Of a stretch of 64,000 nucleotides of DNA, positions 1-10,411 are shown one piece after another; position 1 is the first letter of the stretch; every line of letters starts with the position of its first letter. This stretch comes from Pseudomonas synxantha (GTDB taxonomy: Bacteria; Pseudomonadota; Gammaproteobacteria; Pseudomonadales; Pseudomonadaceae). The translations under genes were made by a program, and so were the position numbers. The stretch spans positions 5,890,001 to 5,954,000 of the forward strand of contig NZ_LT629786.1 in NCBI RefSeq assembly GCF_900105675.1, written 5' to 3'. Below the pieces are notes generated by a model. That model ran no database searches and had not been told where the DNA came from. It saw only the letters and a program-made list of their open reading frames with translations.

Positions 1-250
1 AGCCGGCGACGAAGCGCTTTTCAAACAGCCCGCTCAAACGCTGGGTACTTTCGCGCAAGGTGCTGTGGAAGGTATTGAGTTGGTCGGCAAGCAAACGCGC
101 CTCGCTGGCCAGGTGTTCCTCACGGGTGTCGAGGTTGGCTGAGTCGAGGGAGCGCAGAGCGAAGACGGTACTGCCGCTGATAACGATAGCCAGAATCACG
201 GCAAGTGCGAGACCTAACTGGGAGGCAATCCGGGCACGAGGTTGAGACAT
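1..250 (-). CDS. Membrane sensor N-terminus, probably methyl-accepting chemotaxis protein (partial)
   Basis: Only the first 83 codons are in the window; the 3' end lies off the left edge. The product opens MSQPRARIASQLGLALAVIL, a short basic stretch followed by one hydrophobic segment, then a hydrophilic helical region (STRESTQ-like, with HLASEARLLADQLN) as expected for the start of a periplasmic sensor domain. This layout fits a chemotaxis transducer, but no signalling domain is visible, so a sensor kinase or diguanylate cyclase is possible. The ATG at 250 is preceded by AGGAG at a good distance. Confidence 0.55.
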   Translation of the reverse strand, partial: MSQPRARIASQLGLALAVILAIVISGSTVFALRSLDSANLDTREEHLASEARLLADQLNTFHSTLRESTQRLSGLFEKRFVAG

Positions 251-426
251 GGGAGCTCCTGGCCGAGGCCAGGATCATCCTGATCTCATAGCGATGCTCG
301 GCAAATTATCTAGTGGGAAGCGTTGGTGCACGATAGTTCCAACATTCCTTCTTCGGCGGCATTTGCCAATACTTGAGCGAATCACAGGGGTATCGCGCAA
401 ACGATTGCACCATAGGCCTGCCACGC

Positions 427-1347
427 TCAATCGAGGTGCTCGACCCGGGGCAACTCCATCGCCTTGACTTCACCTTGAAGAAACTCCGCCAGCCTGCGCA
501 AACGCTCGCCACCGGGACGAGTTTTCGGCCACACCAGGTAATAATTTTCCCCACTCGCCACTGCCGTTGGCCACGGCAGGCTGAGTCGCCCTTGCGCCAC
601 ATCCTCAGCCACCATCAGCAGATCACCCATGGAAACGCCATAGCCTCGTGCCGCAGCGATCATGCCCAGTTCTAAGGTATCGAACACCTGCCCGCCCTTG
701 AGGGATACCTGGGACGACAACCCCATGCGTCCCAGCCAGTTGCGCCAGTCGCGACGGTCGGGGGTGGGGTGCAGCAACTCGGCACTCGCCAGTCGGGCTG
801 CGTCCCAGGGGCCATCGTCCAGCAGGTTCGGCGCGCCCACGGGAATCAGTAATTCCGGGAACAGATAGCTGGCTTCCCAGTCCGCCGGAAAGTGCCCGTA
901 GCTCAGCAACACCGCACAGTCGAAGGGCTCCTGGTTGAAGTCCACCTCGTCTACGCTCATCCACGCGCTGGTCAGTTGCACCTCATTGCCCGGCTGCAAT
1001 GCACGGAAGCGACTCAACCGCGCCAGCAGCCAGCGCATGGTCAATGTGGACGGCGCTTTCATGCGCAGGATGTCATCTTCGGCGTTCAGGGTATGACAGG
1101 CGCGCTCCAGCGCGGCGAACCCTTCGCGCACCCCGGGCAACAACAGACGTGCGGCTTCGGTGAGCTGCAGGTTGCGGCCGCTGCGCTGGAACAGGCGGCA
1201 AGCGAAATGCTCTTCAAGGGTGCGAATATGGCGGCTGATCGCACTCTGGGTAATGGACAATTCCTGCGCCGCACGGGTGAAGGAGTTGTGTCGCGAAGCG
1301 GCTTCAAATGCACGCAGGGCATACAGTGGAGGAAGACGACGAGACAT
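427..1347 (-). CDS. LysR-family transcriptional regulator
   Basis: A 306-residue LysR regulator of normal family length. The N-terminal winged HTH is clear (LRAFEAASRHNSFTRAAQEL, then TQSAISRHIRTLE), and the rest fits a GcvA-type effector domain ending in a conserved LAEFLQGE helix. An ATG at 1347 (MSRRLPPLYALRAF) is chosen over longer starts because family members begin just before this motif and GGAG lies upstream. It is divergent from the MATE pump with about 157 bp between them, so it may control the pump; the inducer cannot be read from sequence. Confidence 0.9.
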   Translation of the reverse strand: MSRRLPPLYALRAFEAASRHNSFTRAAQELSITQSAISRHIRTLEEHFACRLFQRSGRNLQLTEAARLLLPGVREGFAALERACHTLNAEDDILRMKAPSTLTMRWLLARLSRFRALQPGNEVQLTSAWMSVDEVDFNQEPFDCAVLLSYGHFPADWEASYLFPELLIPVGAPNLLDDGPWDAARLASAELLHPTPDRRDWRNWLGRMGLSSQVSLKGGQVFDTLELGMIAAARGYGVSMGDLLMVAEDVAQGRLSLPWPTAVASGENYYLVWPKTRPGGERLRRLAEFLQGEVKAMELPRVEHLD

Positions 1348-1504
1348 TGGGAAAGCTCCGACGGCGCAATATCGGCACCCTACCAGAATCAATCCAGCAT
1401 GAGTTTTAATCATGCGAATGATCGCATTTATCCTTTTGTGCAGTGGACGCAAAGCGCCGAGAATCAACCCTCTCCCAACACTCTGACTATTGAGCGTGAT
1501 GATC

Positions 1505-2902
1505 ATGCAACATCCGGCACGTACCGAGCTCTGGGCCATTCTGCGGCTGTCGGGGCCGTTGATTGCATCACAGCTGGCGCACATGCTGATGGTGTTGACC
1601 GACACCCTGATGATGGCGCGCCTGAGCCCCGAAGCCCTGGCCGGTGGTGGCCTGGGCGCGGCGAGCTATTCGTTCGTGGCGATCTTCTGCATCGGCGTGA
1701 TTGCCGCCGTAGGCACCCTGGTCGCCATTCGCCATGGCGCGGGCGATATCGACGGCGCCACCCGCCTGACCCAGGCCGGGCTGTGGCTGGCATGGTTGAT
1801 GGCTCTGGCGGCGGCATTGCTGCTGTGGAACTTGAAACCGGTGCTGCTGATGTTCGGCCAGACCGAAACCAACGTGCACGCGGCCGGGCAATTCCTGACG
1901 ATCCTGCCCTTCGCCCTGCCCGGCTACCTGAGCTTCATGGCACTGCGCGGCTTCACCAGCGCCATCGGCAAAGCCACGCCGGTAATGGTGATCAGCCTGT
2001 GCGGTACGGTAGTCAATTACCTGCTCAACCACGCGTTGATCGAAGGCATGTTCGGCCTGCCGAAGCTGGGCCTGATGGGTATTGGCCTGGTGACCGCCAT
2101 CGTTGCCAATGGCATGGCGCTGGCCCTGATGTGGTACATCCGCAGCAACCGCGCCTACGCGGCCTACCCGCTGAGCACCGGCCTGCTGCGCCTGAATACC
2201 CAATACCTGCGCGAGCTGTGGCGCCTGGGCCTGCCGATTGGCGGCACCTATGCGGTGGAGGTCGGGCTGTTCGCCTTTGCTGCGCTGTGCATGGGCACCA
2301 TGGGCAGTACGCAGTTGGCGGCGCATCAGATCGCCCTGCAGATTGTCTCGGTAGCGTTCATGGTGCCGGCGGGAATGTCCTACGCAGTGACCATGCGCAT
2401 CGGCCAGCATTACGGCGCCGGCCAGTTGCTGCAGGCACGCATGGCCGGCCGGGTCGGCATCGGCTTTGGCGCCATGGTGATGTTGGGGTTTGCCGTTGTG
2501 CTGTGGCTGTTTTCCGACCCGCTGATCGGGTTGTTCCTCGATCATGACGACCCGGCGTTCCATGACGTCATCGTCCTGGCCGTCAGCCTGTTGGCCGTCG
2601 CCGCCTGGTTCGAATTGTTCGACGGCGTGCAGACCATCGCCATGGGCTGCATCCGTGGCTTGAAGGACGCCAAGACCACCTTCCTGGTGGGGCTGGGCTG
2701 TTACTGGCTGATCGGTGCACCTTCGGCCTGGCTGATGGCGTTCACGTTAGGCTGGGGGCCAACCGGCGTGTGGTGGGGCCTGGCGCTGGGCCTGGCGTGT
2801 GCGGCAGTGAGCCTGACATGGGCGTTCGAGGCGAAGATGAAGCGGATGATTCGGCAGGAGCCTGAAATGCAGCCTGCCTTTCAGGCCGCACAAACAGAAT
2901 AA
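1505..2902 (+). CDS. MATE-family multidrug/cation antiporter
   Basis: A 465-residue, twelve-helix inner-membrane protein of the MATE (NorM/PmpM-like) family, which exports cationic drugs and metabolites in exchange for Na+ or H+. Diagnostic features are the N-terminal RLSGPLIASQLAHMLMVLTD segment and the internal repeat in the second half (LGLPIGGTYAVEVGLFAFAA). The start is ambiguous: an ATG lies at 1499 and another at 1505, with TTG and GTG just before, and none has a strong ribosome site. Divergent from the LysR gene upstream; a REP pair follows the stop. Confidence 0.9.
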   Translation: MQHPARTELWAILRLSGPLIASQLAHMLMVLTDTLMMARLSPEALAGGGLGAASYSFVAIFCIGVIAAVGTLVAIRHGAGDIDGATRLTQAGLWLAWLMALAAALLLWNLKPVLLMFGQTETNVHAAGQFLTILPFALPGYLSFMALRGFTSAIGKATPVMVISLCGTVVNYLLNHALIEGMFGLPKLGLMGIGLVTAIVANGMALALMWYIRSNRAYAAYPLSTGLLRLNTQYLRELWRLGLPIGGTYAVEVGLFAFAALCMGTMGSTQLAAHQIALQIVSVAFMVPAGMSYAVTMRIGQHYGAGQLLQARMAGRVGIGFGAMVMLGFAVVLWLFSDPLIGLFLDHDDPAFHDVIVLAVSLLAVAAWFELFDGVQTIAMGCIRGLKDAKTTFLVGLGCYWLIGAPSAWLMAFTLGWGPTGVWWGLALGLACAAVSLTWAFEAKMKRMIRQEPEMQPAFQAAQTE

Positions 2903-2921
2903 AGCCCTGCTCGGTCAGAAC

Positions 2922-3011
2922 TGTGGGAGGGGGCTTGCTCCCGATTGCTGAGTGTCAGTCACTGCATTTGCTGACTGACGCACCGCTATTGGGAGCAAGC
3001 CCCCTCCCACA
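2922..3011. repeat. REP doublet (REPIN-like) 1
   Basis: Two inverted copies of TGTGGGAGGGGGCTTGCTCC flank a 50-bp spacer that itself contains a small inverted repeat (GTCAGTCA/TGACTGAC). It lies between the convergent MATE and GGDEF/EAL genes. The same unit recurs at 7652 and 20981. In fluorescent pseudomonads such REP pairs are mobilised by RAYT transposases; no RAYT gene is in the window. Confidence 0.9.
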
Positions 3012-3031
3012 TTTTTAATGGCGTTCGCAAC

Positions 3032-4696
3032 TTAGCCCAGCAGTGCCTGCTGGCTTTGCCCAAACATCAGGTATTCGACCAATTCCGGCAATGGCAACGG
3101 TTTGCTGATCAGGTAACCCTGGGCCTGGTCGCACCCGAACAAGCGCAACAATGCCAACTGCTCCGGCGTCTCTACACCTTCAGCCACCACTTCCAGGTTG
3201 AGGTTGTGGGCCAGGTTGATCATCGCGTGCACCAACTTGCGGTTTTCCTCGCGTTCTTCCATGCCACCGACAAAACTCTTGTCGATCTTCAACAAGGCGA
3301 TCGGCAGGCTGTTGAGGTGCACGAACGACGAAAAGCCGGTGCCGAAGTCATCCAGGGAGAACCGCACACCGAGTCGGCCAAGGGCGTCCATGGTCTGCTT
3401 GACCAAGTCGCTGCGGCGCATCACGGCAGTTTCGGTCAGCTCGAACTCCAGCCATTGCGCTTCCACACCGCGCTCGGCAATCAGGCGACTGAGCGTTGAC
3501 AGTAATTGGCTGTCCTGGAACTGGCGGAACGACAGATTGACCGCCATGTGCAGCGGCGGCAGACCGCGTTCGCGCAGGTCTTGCATGTCGCGCAAGGCCC
3601 GGGAAATCACCCAGTAGCCCAATGGCACGATCAGGCCGCTCTGCTCGGCCAGCGGCACGAACTCGCTGGGCGGCAACAAGCCGCGCTCACCGTGGCGCCA
3701 ACGCACCAAGGCCTCGAGACCGACGATATGGCCGTCGTCCAGATCCAGGCGCGGCTGGTAGTGCAGTTCCAACTCATCGCGGCGCAGGGCCCGGCGCAGT
3801 TCACTTTCCAGATCGGCCAGGCTGCGAGCATTGCGGTTGATGCGTTCGTTGAAGATATGAAAGGTGCAGCCCTGGGTGCTTTTGGCCTGCTGCATGGCGA
3901 TATGGGCATGCCACATCAACGGGTCGGCGCCGGCTCGGGCACGGGCATGGGCCACGCCCAGGCTGCAGCCGATCAGCAGGCTTTCACCATCCACCCAATA
4001 GGGCTCGGCCATCACTTCGGTGATCCGCTCAGCCATCCACTCGGCACGCTGCGGCGCCCGGCGGGTATCGATCAGCAAGGCAAACTCATCGCTGCCCAGG
4101 CGTGCCAGTTGGTCGCCGGCTTCGAGCTGGCTCTTGAGCCGCGACACCACCTGCAGGATCAGGCGGTCGCCAGCCTGATGGCCGAGGGCGTCGTTGGCAT
4201 GACGGAAGTTGTCCAGATCCAGGTGGCCGAGAGCCAGGCCGCGGCCTTCGTTTTCCACCAGCCGCGCCGCCAGCAGGGTCTGGAAACCCTGGCGATTGGC
4301 GATACCGGTGAGCGGGTCCTGCTCGGCCAGGCGCTGCAAGGTGTTCTCCAGCACGCCGCGCTCGCGCACATGGCGCAAGCAGCGGCGCAGTGTGTCGGCG
4401 TCCAACGCATCCCGGATCAACCAGTCGCTGACACCCAGCGGCGCAACCAATGGTTCCTGCTCCAGCAGCAATACACACGGCAAGCTGCAACGGCCGGGGC
4501 CGGGTTGCAGGCTTGGTGTGGTCAATAGCACAGCACCCTGGTCGTCATCGAACAGACGACTCACCGAGTCCCAGTTGGGCGCACTGATCAGCACAGCCCC
4601 CTCGCCCATCGGCGCCAGGCACTCGCGCAACAACGCTGCCCACGCAGGCGTATCGGCCAGCAGCAGCAAACGCAAGGGTTCGACAGGCGTAGACAC
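3032..4696 (-). CDS. GGDEF/EAL-domain cyclic-di-GMP phosphodiesterase
   Basis: A 554-residue cytoplasmic protein. About 120 N-terminal residues look like a degenerate receiver domain. A GGDEF domain follows (DPLTGIANRQGF), whose active-site loop reads LGSDEF, with the second Gly replaced by Ser, so cyclase activity is doubtful. The C-terminal EAL domain has EALVRW, NLSFRQF, DDFGTGFSSF, KIDKSFV and EGVETPEQ, so it is probably an active c-di-GMP phosphodiesterase. The start is GTG at 4696 with AGGGAG upstream. It is divergent from rep and unlikely to be functionally linked to it. Confidence 0.9.
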   Translation of the reverse strand: MSTPVEPLRLLLLADTPAWAALLRECLAPMGEGAVLISAPNWDSVSRLFDDDQGAVLLTTPSLQPGPGRCSLPCVLLLEQEPLVAPLGVSDWLIRDALDADTLRRCLRHVRERGVLENTLQRLAEQDPLTGIANRQGFQTLLAARLVENEGRGLALGHLDLDNFRHANDALGHQAGDRLILQVVSRLKSQLEAGDQLARLGSDEFALLIDTRRAPQRAEWMAERITEVMAEPYWVDGESLLIGCSLGVAHARARAGADPLMWHAHIAMQQAKSTQGCTFHIFNERINRNARSLADLESELRRALRRDELELHYQPRLDLDDGHIVGLEALVRWRHGERGLLPPSEFVPLAEQSGLIVPLGYWVISRALRDMQDLRERGLPPLHMAVNLSFRQFQDSQLLSTLSRLIAERGVEAQWLEFELTETAVMRRSDLVKQTMDALGRLGVRFSLDDFGTGFSSFVHLNSLPIALLKIDKSFVGGMEEREENRKLVHAMINLAHNLNLEVVAEGVETPEQLALLRLFGCDQAQGYLISKPLPLPELVEYLMFGQSQQALLG

Positions 4697-4972
4697 GCTA
4701 ACTCCCTAGACTCGGCAAAATTTCGTTGGCGGTGGCATTATGACGTGCGGCCTGGCAATGATAAATGCATGACAAATGCATGGCAGATGATAGGTGTTAT
4801 CAAACACGCAGACTGTGAAAAATAGTCTGAGTATTCCCCACATCCTGCGGCAAAGTAGCAAAACCGGCAAATTTAGATCGAGTGGTACGTCACACCGTCG
4901 TTCTATGGCAGCAGAATCTTTCCAGCCTGTTAAAATGCCCGCCCTTTTGAACAACGACTCCTTAAATTCCGT

Positions 4973-6982
4973 ATGTCCCGACTCAATCCCCGGCAGCAAG
5001 AAGCCGTGAACTACGTCGGCGGCCCTCTATTGGTGCTCGCCGGCGCCGGCTCCGGCAAGACCAGCGTGATCACCCGCAAGATCGCGCACCTGATCCAGAA
5101 CTGCGGCATCCGTGCCCAGTACATCGTCGCCATGACCTTTACCAACAAGGCGGCGCGGGAAATGAAAGAGCGGGTCGGCACCTTGCTCAAGGGCGGCGAA
5201 GGCCGTGGCCTCACGGTGTGTACCTTTCACAACCTGGGCCTGAACATCATCCGCAAGGAGCATGTGCGGCTGGGCTACAAGCCGGGCTTCTCGATCTTCG
5301 ACGAGACCGACGTCAAGGCCCTGATGACCGACATCATGCAAAAGGAATACGCGGGCGACGACGGCGTCGACGAGATCAAGAACATGATCGGCGCCTGGAA
5401 AAACGACCTGATCCTGCCCGCCGAGGCCCTGGAAGCTGCACGCAACCCCAAGGAACAGACCGCTGCCATTGTCTACACCCACTACCAGCGCACGCTCAAG
5501 GCGTTCAACGCGGTGGACTTCGACGACCTGATCCTGCTGCCGGTCAAGCTGTTCCAGGAACACAAGGACATCCTGGAGAAGTGGCAGAACAAGGTGCGCT
5601 ACCTGCTGGTGGACGAATACCAGGACACCAACGCCAGCCAGTACCTGCTGGTGAAACTGCTGATCGGCACGCGCAACCAGTTCACCGTAGTGGGCGACGA
5701 CGACCAGTCGATCTACGCCTGGCGCGGCGCCCGCCCGGAAAACCTGATGCTGCTCAAGGTCGACTATCCGTCCTTGAAAGTGGTGATGCTGGAGCAGAAC
5801 TACCGCTCCACCAGTCGCATCCTGCGCTGCGCCAACGTGCTGATCTCCAACAACCCCCACGAGTTTGAAAAACAACTGTGGAGCGAGATGGGTCATGGCG
5901 ATGAGATCCGCGTGATCCGCTGCCGCAACGAGGATGCCGAAGCCGAACGCGTGGCCGTGGAAATCCTCAGCCTGCACCTGCGCACCGACCGGCCCTACAG
6001 CGATTTCGCAATCCTGTACCGCGGTAACTACCAGGCCAAGCTGATCGAGCTGAAATTGCAACACCACCAGGTGCCATATCGCCTGTCGGGCGGCAACAGC
6101 TTTTTCGGGCGCCAGGAAGTGAAAGACCTGATGGCCTACTTCCGGCTGATCGTGAACCCGGACGACGACAACGCTTTCCTGCGCGTGATCAACGTGCCGC
6201 GTCGGGAAATCGGCTCTACCACCCTGGAAAAGCTCGGCAACTACGCCACCGAACGCAAAATTTCCATGTATGCCGCCACCGACGAAATCGGCCTGGGCGA
6301 GCATCTGGATACACGCTTCACCGACCGGCTGTCGCGCTTCAAGCGCTTCATGGACAAGGTCCGCGAGCAATGCGCCGGCGAAGACCCGATCAGTGCCCTG
6401 CGCAGCATGGTCATGGACATCGACTATGAGAACTGGCTGCGCACCAACAGCTCCAGCGACAAAGCCGCGGATTACCGCATGGGCAACGTCTGGTTCCTGA
6501 TCGAAGCGCTGAAGAACACGCTGGAAAAAGACGAAGACGGCGAAATGACCGTCGAGGACGCCATCGGCAAGCTGGTACTGCGCGACATGCTCGAGCGCCA
6601 GCAGGAAGAGGAAGACGGCGCCGAAGGTGTGCAGATGATGACCTTGCATGCCTCCAAGGGCCTGGAATTCCCTTACGTGTTCATCATGGGCATGGAAGAG
6701 GAAATCCTCCCGCACCGCTCCAGCATCGAAGCCGACACCATCGAGGAAGAACGGCGCCTGGCCTACGTGGGTATTACCCGCGCGCGTCAGACCCTGGCCT
6801 TCACCTTCGCTGCCAAGCGCAAGCAATACGGCGAAATCATCGATTGTGCCCCTAGCCGTTTCCTTGACGAGCTGCCACCGGACGACCTCGCCTGGGAAGG
6901 CAACGACGACACCCCCACCGAGGTGAAGGCCGTGCGCGGCAACACCGCCTTGGCGGATATACGCGCGATGTTAAAGCGCTAG
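4973..6982 (+). CDS. rep: ATP-dependent DNA helicase Rep
   Basis: A 669-residue SF1A 3'-5' helicase (E. coli Rep is about 673) that removes proteins ahead of replication forks. All motifs are present in order: Walker A GAGSGKT at residues 24-30, motif Ia TFTNKAAREM, motif II DEYQDTN, motif III GDDDQSIYAWRGA, motif IV LEQNYRS, motif V LHASKGLEFP and motif VI RRLAYVGITRA. UvrD is excluded by length and by the LNPRQQEAVNYVGGPLLVLA opening typical of Rep. Followed 57 bp downstream by xpt on the same strand. Confidence 0.97.
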   Translation: MSRLNPRQQEAVNYVGGPLLVLAGAGSGKTSVITRKIAHLIQNCGIRAQYIVAMTFTNKAAREMKERVGTLLKGGEGRGLTVCTFHNLGLNIIRKEHVRLGYKPGFSIFDETDVKALMTDIMQKEYAGDDGVDEIKNMIGAWKNDLILPAEALEAARNPKEQTAAIVYTHYQRTLKAFNAVDFDDLILLPVKLFQEHKDILEKWQNKVRYLLVDEYQDTNASQYLLVKLLIGTRNQFTVVGDDDQSIYAWRGARPENLMLLKVDYPSLKVVMLEQNYRSTSRILRCANVLISNNPHEFEKQLWSEMGHGDEIRVIRCRNEDAEAERVAVEILSLHLRTDRPYSDFAILYRGNYQAKLIELKLQHHQVPYRLSGGNSFFGRQEVKDLMAYFRLIVNPDDDNAFLRVINVPRREIGSTTLEKLGNYATERKISMYAATDEIGLGEHLDTRFTDRLSRFKRFMDKVREQCAGEDPISALRSMVMDIDYENWLRTNSSSDKAADYRMGNVWFLIEALKNTLEKDEDGEMTVEDAIGKLVLRDMLERQQEEEDGAEGVQMMTLHASKGLEFPYVFIMGMEEEILPHRSSIEADTIEEERRLAYVGITRARQTLAFTFAAKRKQYGEIIDCAPSRFLDELPPDDLAWEGNDDTPTEVKAVRGNTALADIRAMLKR

Positions 6983-7612
<630 letters not shown>

Positions 7613-7651
7613 TTTGCTACACAGTAAATACCAAGTGAACACAGTTTAAAA

Positions 7652-7740
7652 TGTGGGAGGGGCTTGCTCCCGATAGCAGCGGGTCAGCCAACTTATTTGG
7701 TGACTGATACACCGCCATCGGGAGCAAGCCCCCTCCCACA
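7652..7740. repeat. REP doublet (REPIN-like) 2
   Basis: Inverted copies of TGTGGGAGGGGCTTGCTCC and its complement separated by about 50 bp, between the convergent xpt and acetyl-CoA hydrolase genes. Nearly identical to the units at 2922 and 20981; the left arm here has one G fewer. Confidence 0.9.
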
Positions 7741-7758
7741 TTGGGTTCAGGGTGTTTG

Positions 7759-9681
7759 TTAGTGCGCGGTGGCCTGTAGGCCCGCGAGCAGCAGGCGCTG
7801 GTACAAGTCTTCCTTCAATCCCTCTGGCTGGTCCAAGCGCATGCGCTTGAGATGCTCGGGAAACGCCTCCGGCTCCGGTGCATCCAGCGCCGCCTTGCCC
7901 AGCTCCAGAATCTCCGTCAGCTTGAATTTGCTCTTGAGCCAGTTCAGCGCCCGCAACAAATCCCGCTCTTCACCTGTGAAATCACTGCCCAGCGGGTATT
8001 CAGGGAAGAGTCGTCGATGCCTGGCTTGAATCGCTTGCAGCCGTTCCGGCGTGTTGTCGCCAAAGCGCGGATCCAGTTGGAAATCCTTGGGCAACTTGCC
8101 GGCCTTTTGCGCCTGTTCGATCAACTCGCCCTGGAACCGTGAGTCGGCGACATTCAGCAGCGCTTCGATCACCTTGGCATCCGTCTGACCCCGCAAATCG
8201 GCAATGCCGTACTCAGTAATGACAATATCCCGCAGGTGCCGGGGAATGGTGCAATGCCCGTACTCCCAGACGATATTGGAGCTGACCTCCCCCGCCGCCT
8301 CGCGCCAACTACGCAGGATCAGGATCGAACGCGCACCTTCCAGCGCATGCCCCTGGGCCACAAAGTTGTATTGCCCACCAACACCGCTGAGCACACGACC
8401 GTCTTCCAATTGGTCAGCCACACCTGCACCGAGCAATGTCACCATGATCGCGCTGTTGATAAATCGCGCATCCAGGCGTTGCAAACGCTTGAGTTCTTCC
8501 TGGCCGTATAGCTCGTTGATATAGCTGATGCCCGTCATGTTGAATTCGAGGCGCTTGGCGTGGGTCATTTCCTGCAAGCGCTGGTAAAAGCTGCGTGGCC
8601 CCAGGAAGAAACCGCCATGGATCGACACGCCATCGGGCTGGGCCGCATCATCCAGCAAGCCGGCATTAGCCTGCGCCTGGGTCGCCACATCCGGGTACAC
8701 CTTGCGCCGGATAATCCCGGCATCCGCCAGCACCAGCAGGCCGTTGACGAACATCTCGCTGCAACCGTAAAGGCCCCGGGCAAAAGGCTCGACACCGCCT
8801 TCACGACTGATCAACGGCGCCCACTGATACACATCCATGTCCGTCAGCAACAACCGGTAGGCTTCGTTATCGGCCTGGCGCGCCAGCAAGGCAGCGGTCA
8901 GCGCATCGCCCATGGAACCGATGCCGATCTGCAAGGTGCCGCCGTCACGCACCAGGGTGCTGGCATGCAGGCCGATAAAATGGTCCTGGAAACCCACCGG
9001 CATGTTCGGGGTAGAAAACAGCGTGGTGCTGTCTTTTTCATCGAGCAGGTAGTCGAAGGCGTCCATGCCCAGTTCGGCATCCCCAGGCATGTAGGGCAGA
9101 TCGCTGTGGACTTGGCCGACAACGAGGATGGTTTCACCGGCTTCGCGGCGCTTGGCGATCATCGGCAGCAGGTCGAGGGTGATATCCGGGTTGCAGCTCA
9201 GGCTCAGGCGGTCGGGATGCTCGGCGCTGCTGGCCACCAGTTGCGCCACCAGGTTCAGGCCCGCGGCGTTGATGTCGCGGGCGGCATGACTGTAGTTGCT
9301 GCTGACGTAATTCTGCTGCGCCGACGTGCTGTGGAGCAGGCTGCCGGGCTGCATGAAAAACTGCTGCACCTGGATATTCTTCGGCAGGCTGTCTTTATGC
9401 AGGTCGGCGAGAAAATCCAACTCGGGATAATCGCCAAACACCCGTTCGATGAAAGGTTCGAGGAAGCGCTTCTGCAAGCCATCGCCCAAGGTTGGCCGAC
9501 CCAGGCTCAAGGCGGTGTAGATCGTCAGTGCCCGCTCCGGCAACTTGGCGATGCGCCGGTATAGCGCATTGGCAAACAGGTTGGGCTTGCCCAGGCCCAG
9601 CGGCATACCCATGTGGATATGCGCAGGCAACCGCGCCAGTACGTCGTCAACTGCTTGCTCGATTGAACACAACTGCACCAT
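7759..9681 (-). CDS. Acetyl-CoA hydrolase/transferase family protein
   Basis: A 640-residue member of the acetyl-CoA hydrolase/transferase (CoA-transferase class I) family. Visible features are the GxG-type HMGMPLGLGKPN near the N-terminus, QIGIGSMGDALTAALL, and the C-terminal DIVITEYGIADLRGQTD, the most conserved stretch of the family. The C-terminus extends about 90 residues beyond that core. ATG 9681 is preferred because GGGAG precedes it; 18 bp upstream another ATG has only a weak site. Whether it hydrolyses acetyl-CoA or transfers CoA between acids is not shown. Confidence 0.9.
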   Translation of the reverse strand: MVQLCSIEQAVDDVLARLPAHIHMGMPLGLGKPNLFANALYRRIAKLPERALTIYTALSLGRPTLGDGLQKRFLEPFIERVFGDYPELDFLADLHKDSLPKNIQVQQFFMQPGSLLHSTSAQQNYVSSNYSHAARDINAAGLNLVAQLVASSAEHPDRLSLSCNPDITLDLLPMIAKRREAGETILVVGQVHSDLPYMPGDAELGMDAFDYLLDEKDSTTLFSTPNMPVGFQDHFIGLHASTLVRDGGTLQIGIGSMGDALTAALLARQADNEAYRLLLTDMDVYQWAPLISREGGVEPFARGLYGCSEMFVNGLLVLADAGIIRRKVYPDVATQAQANAGLLDDAAQPDGVSIHGGFFLGPRSFYQRLQEMTHAKRLEFNMTGISYINELYGQEELKRLQRLDARFINSAIMVTLLGAGVADQLEDGRVLSGVGGQYNFVAQGHALEGARSILILRSWREAAGEVSSNIVWEYGHCTIPRHLRDIVITEYGIADLRGQTDAKVIEALLNVADSRFQGELIEQAQKAGKLPKDFQLDPRFGDNTPERLQAIQARHRRLFPEYPLGSDFTGEERDLLRALNWLKSKFKLTEILELGKAALDAPEPEAFPEHLKRMRLDQPEGLKEDLYQRLLLAGLQATAH

Positions 9682-9775
9682 CCGACTGCTCCCGAACATT
9701 CCATGAATTGGAGTTGGACCGAGCTTGCCGGGTCTTTGCTGCAATGAACAGCCTCGAAACACAAATCGCACGCAC

Positions 9776-9801
9776 AAAAAAGCCGCTCGTAAGCGGCGTT
9801 T
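9776..9801 (-). terminator. Intrinsic terminator of the c5 cytochrome gene
   Basis: GCCGCT at 9782 and AGCGGC at 9792 form a stem with a four-base loop. On the minus strand it is followed by six T. It closes the cytochrome gene that ends at 9820; A and T runs on both sides would let it work both ways. Confidence 0.85.
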
Positions 9802-9819
9802 TTGGCGAAGATCGGCTGA

Positions 9820-10242
9820 TTACAGACCAGACATCTTCTTGATGGCGCCTTTGAGGTCATCATCCGAGCAATCAGCGCAGGTGCCTTTTGGTGGCATGGC
9901 GTTGATACCGGTGATGGCCTTGGCCAGGATGCCGTCGAGGCCGCCCTGATGATCGGCGCGCTCTTTCCAGGCAGCGGTGTCGCCAACTTTCGGCGCACCC
10001 AAGAGGCCAGTGCCGTGGCACGCGTTACAGTGCTTGGCGATAATCTCGTCCGGCGTCTTCGCACCGCCGCCACCCGCTGCCACGGCCACTTCCATGCCCT
10101 TGCACTCCTGGCCCTGGACGCACACCTGGCCCACGGGCTCCAGGCGCTTGGCAATATCATCATTGGTCGCAGCCTGGGCGCTGACAGCCCATAGGGCCAG
10201 TACGGTTGCTGGTGCAGCCAGCATTTTCATAATTAGGTTCAC
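9820..10242 (-). CDS. Cytochrome c5 family protein
   Basis: A 140-residue exported monohaem c-type cytochrome. A cleavable signal peptide ends near SAQA at residue 24. Haem attachment is CNACH at residues 72-76, with the probable distal ligand Met116 in INAMPPKG, followed by a TCADC cysteine pair as in the c5 family. Another cysteine pair (C41, C47) lies in the N-terminal extension. It is expected to shuttle electrons in the periplasm. The start could be GTG 10242, which has GAGGG upstream, or ATG 10230, which leaves a more compact signal peptide. Confidence 0.93.
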   Translation of the reverse strand: MNLIMKMLAAPATVLALWAVSAQAATNDDIAKRLEPVGQVCVQGQECKGMEVAVAAGGGGAKTPDEIIAKHCNACHGTGLLGAPKVGDTAAWKERADHQGGLDGILAKAITGINAMPPKGTCADCSDDDLKGAIKKMSGL

Positions 10243-10411
10243 GCGTTCACCCTCAATGGTGGCTATTCACGCCTGCGGCCACGGTTTCGCAGGCGGCGAA
10301 AGTATAACGGTTAGCCCGCCTGGCCGAAACAACCCTATTAAATAAAGGGAGATTCAACCTCGCGGAATACTGCACGGGCGTCTCTACAACGTTGGCAGGA
10401 CGCCTCTTCTG

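Noticed and set aside
892..2547. 551-codon plus-strand open frame over the LysR and MATE genes
   Set aside because: Composition (Arg/Gly/Pro/His-rich, no domain) is that of an out-of-frame shadow in GC-rich DNA; it overlaps LysR antisense and MATE in another frame, both of which have clear motifs.
5027..6826. 599-codon minus-strand open frame opposite rep
   Set aside because: Antisense shadow of rep. Its Val/Gln/His-rich sequence has no recognisable domain, while rep shows every helicase motif.
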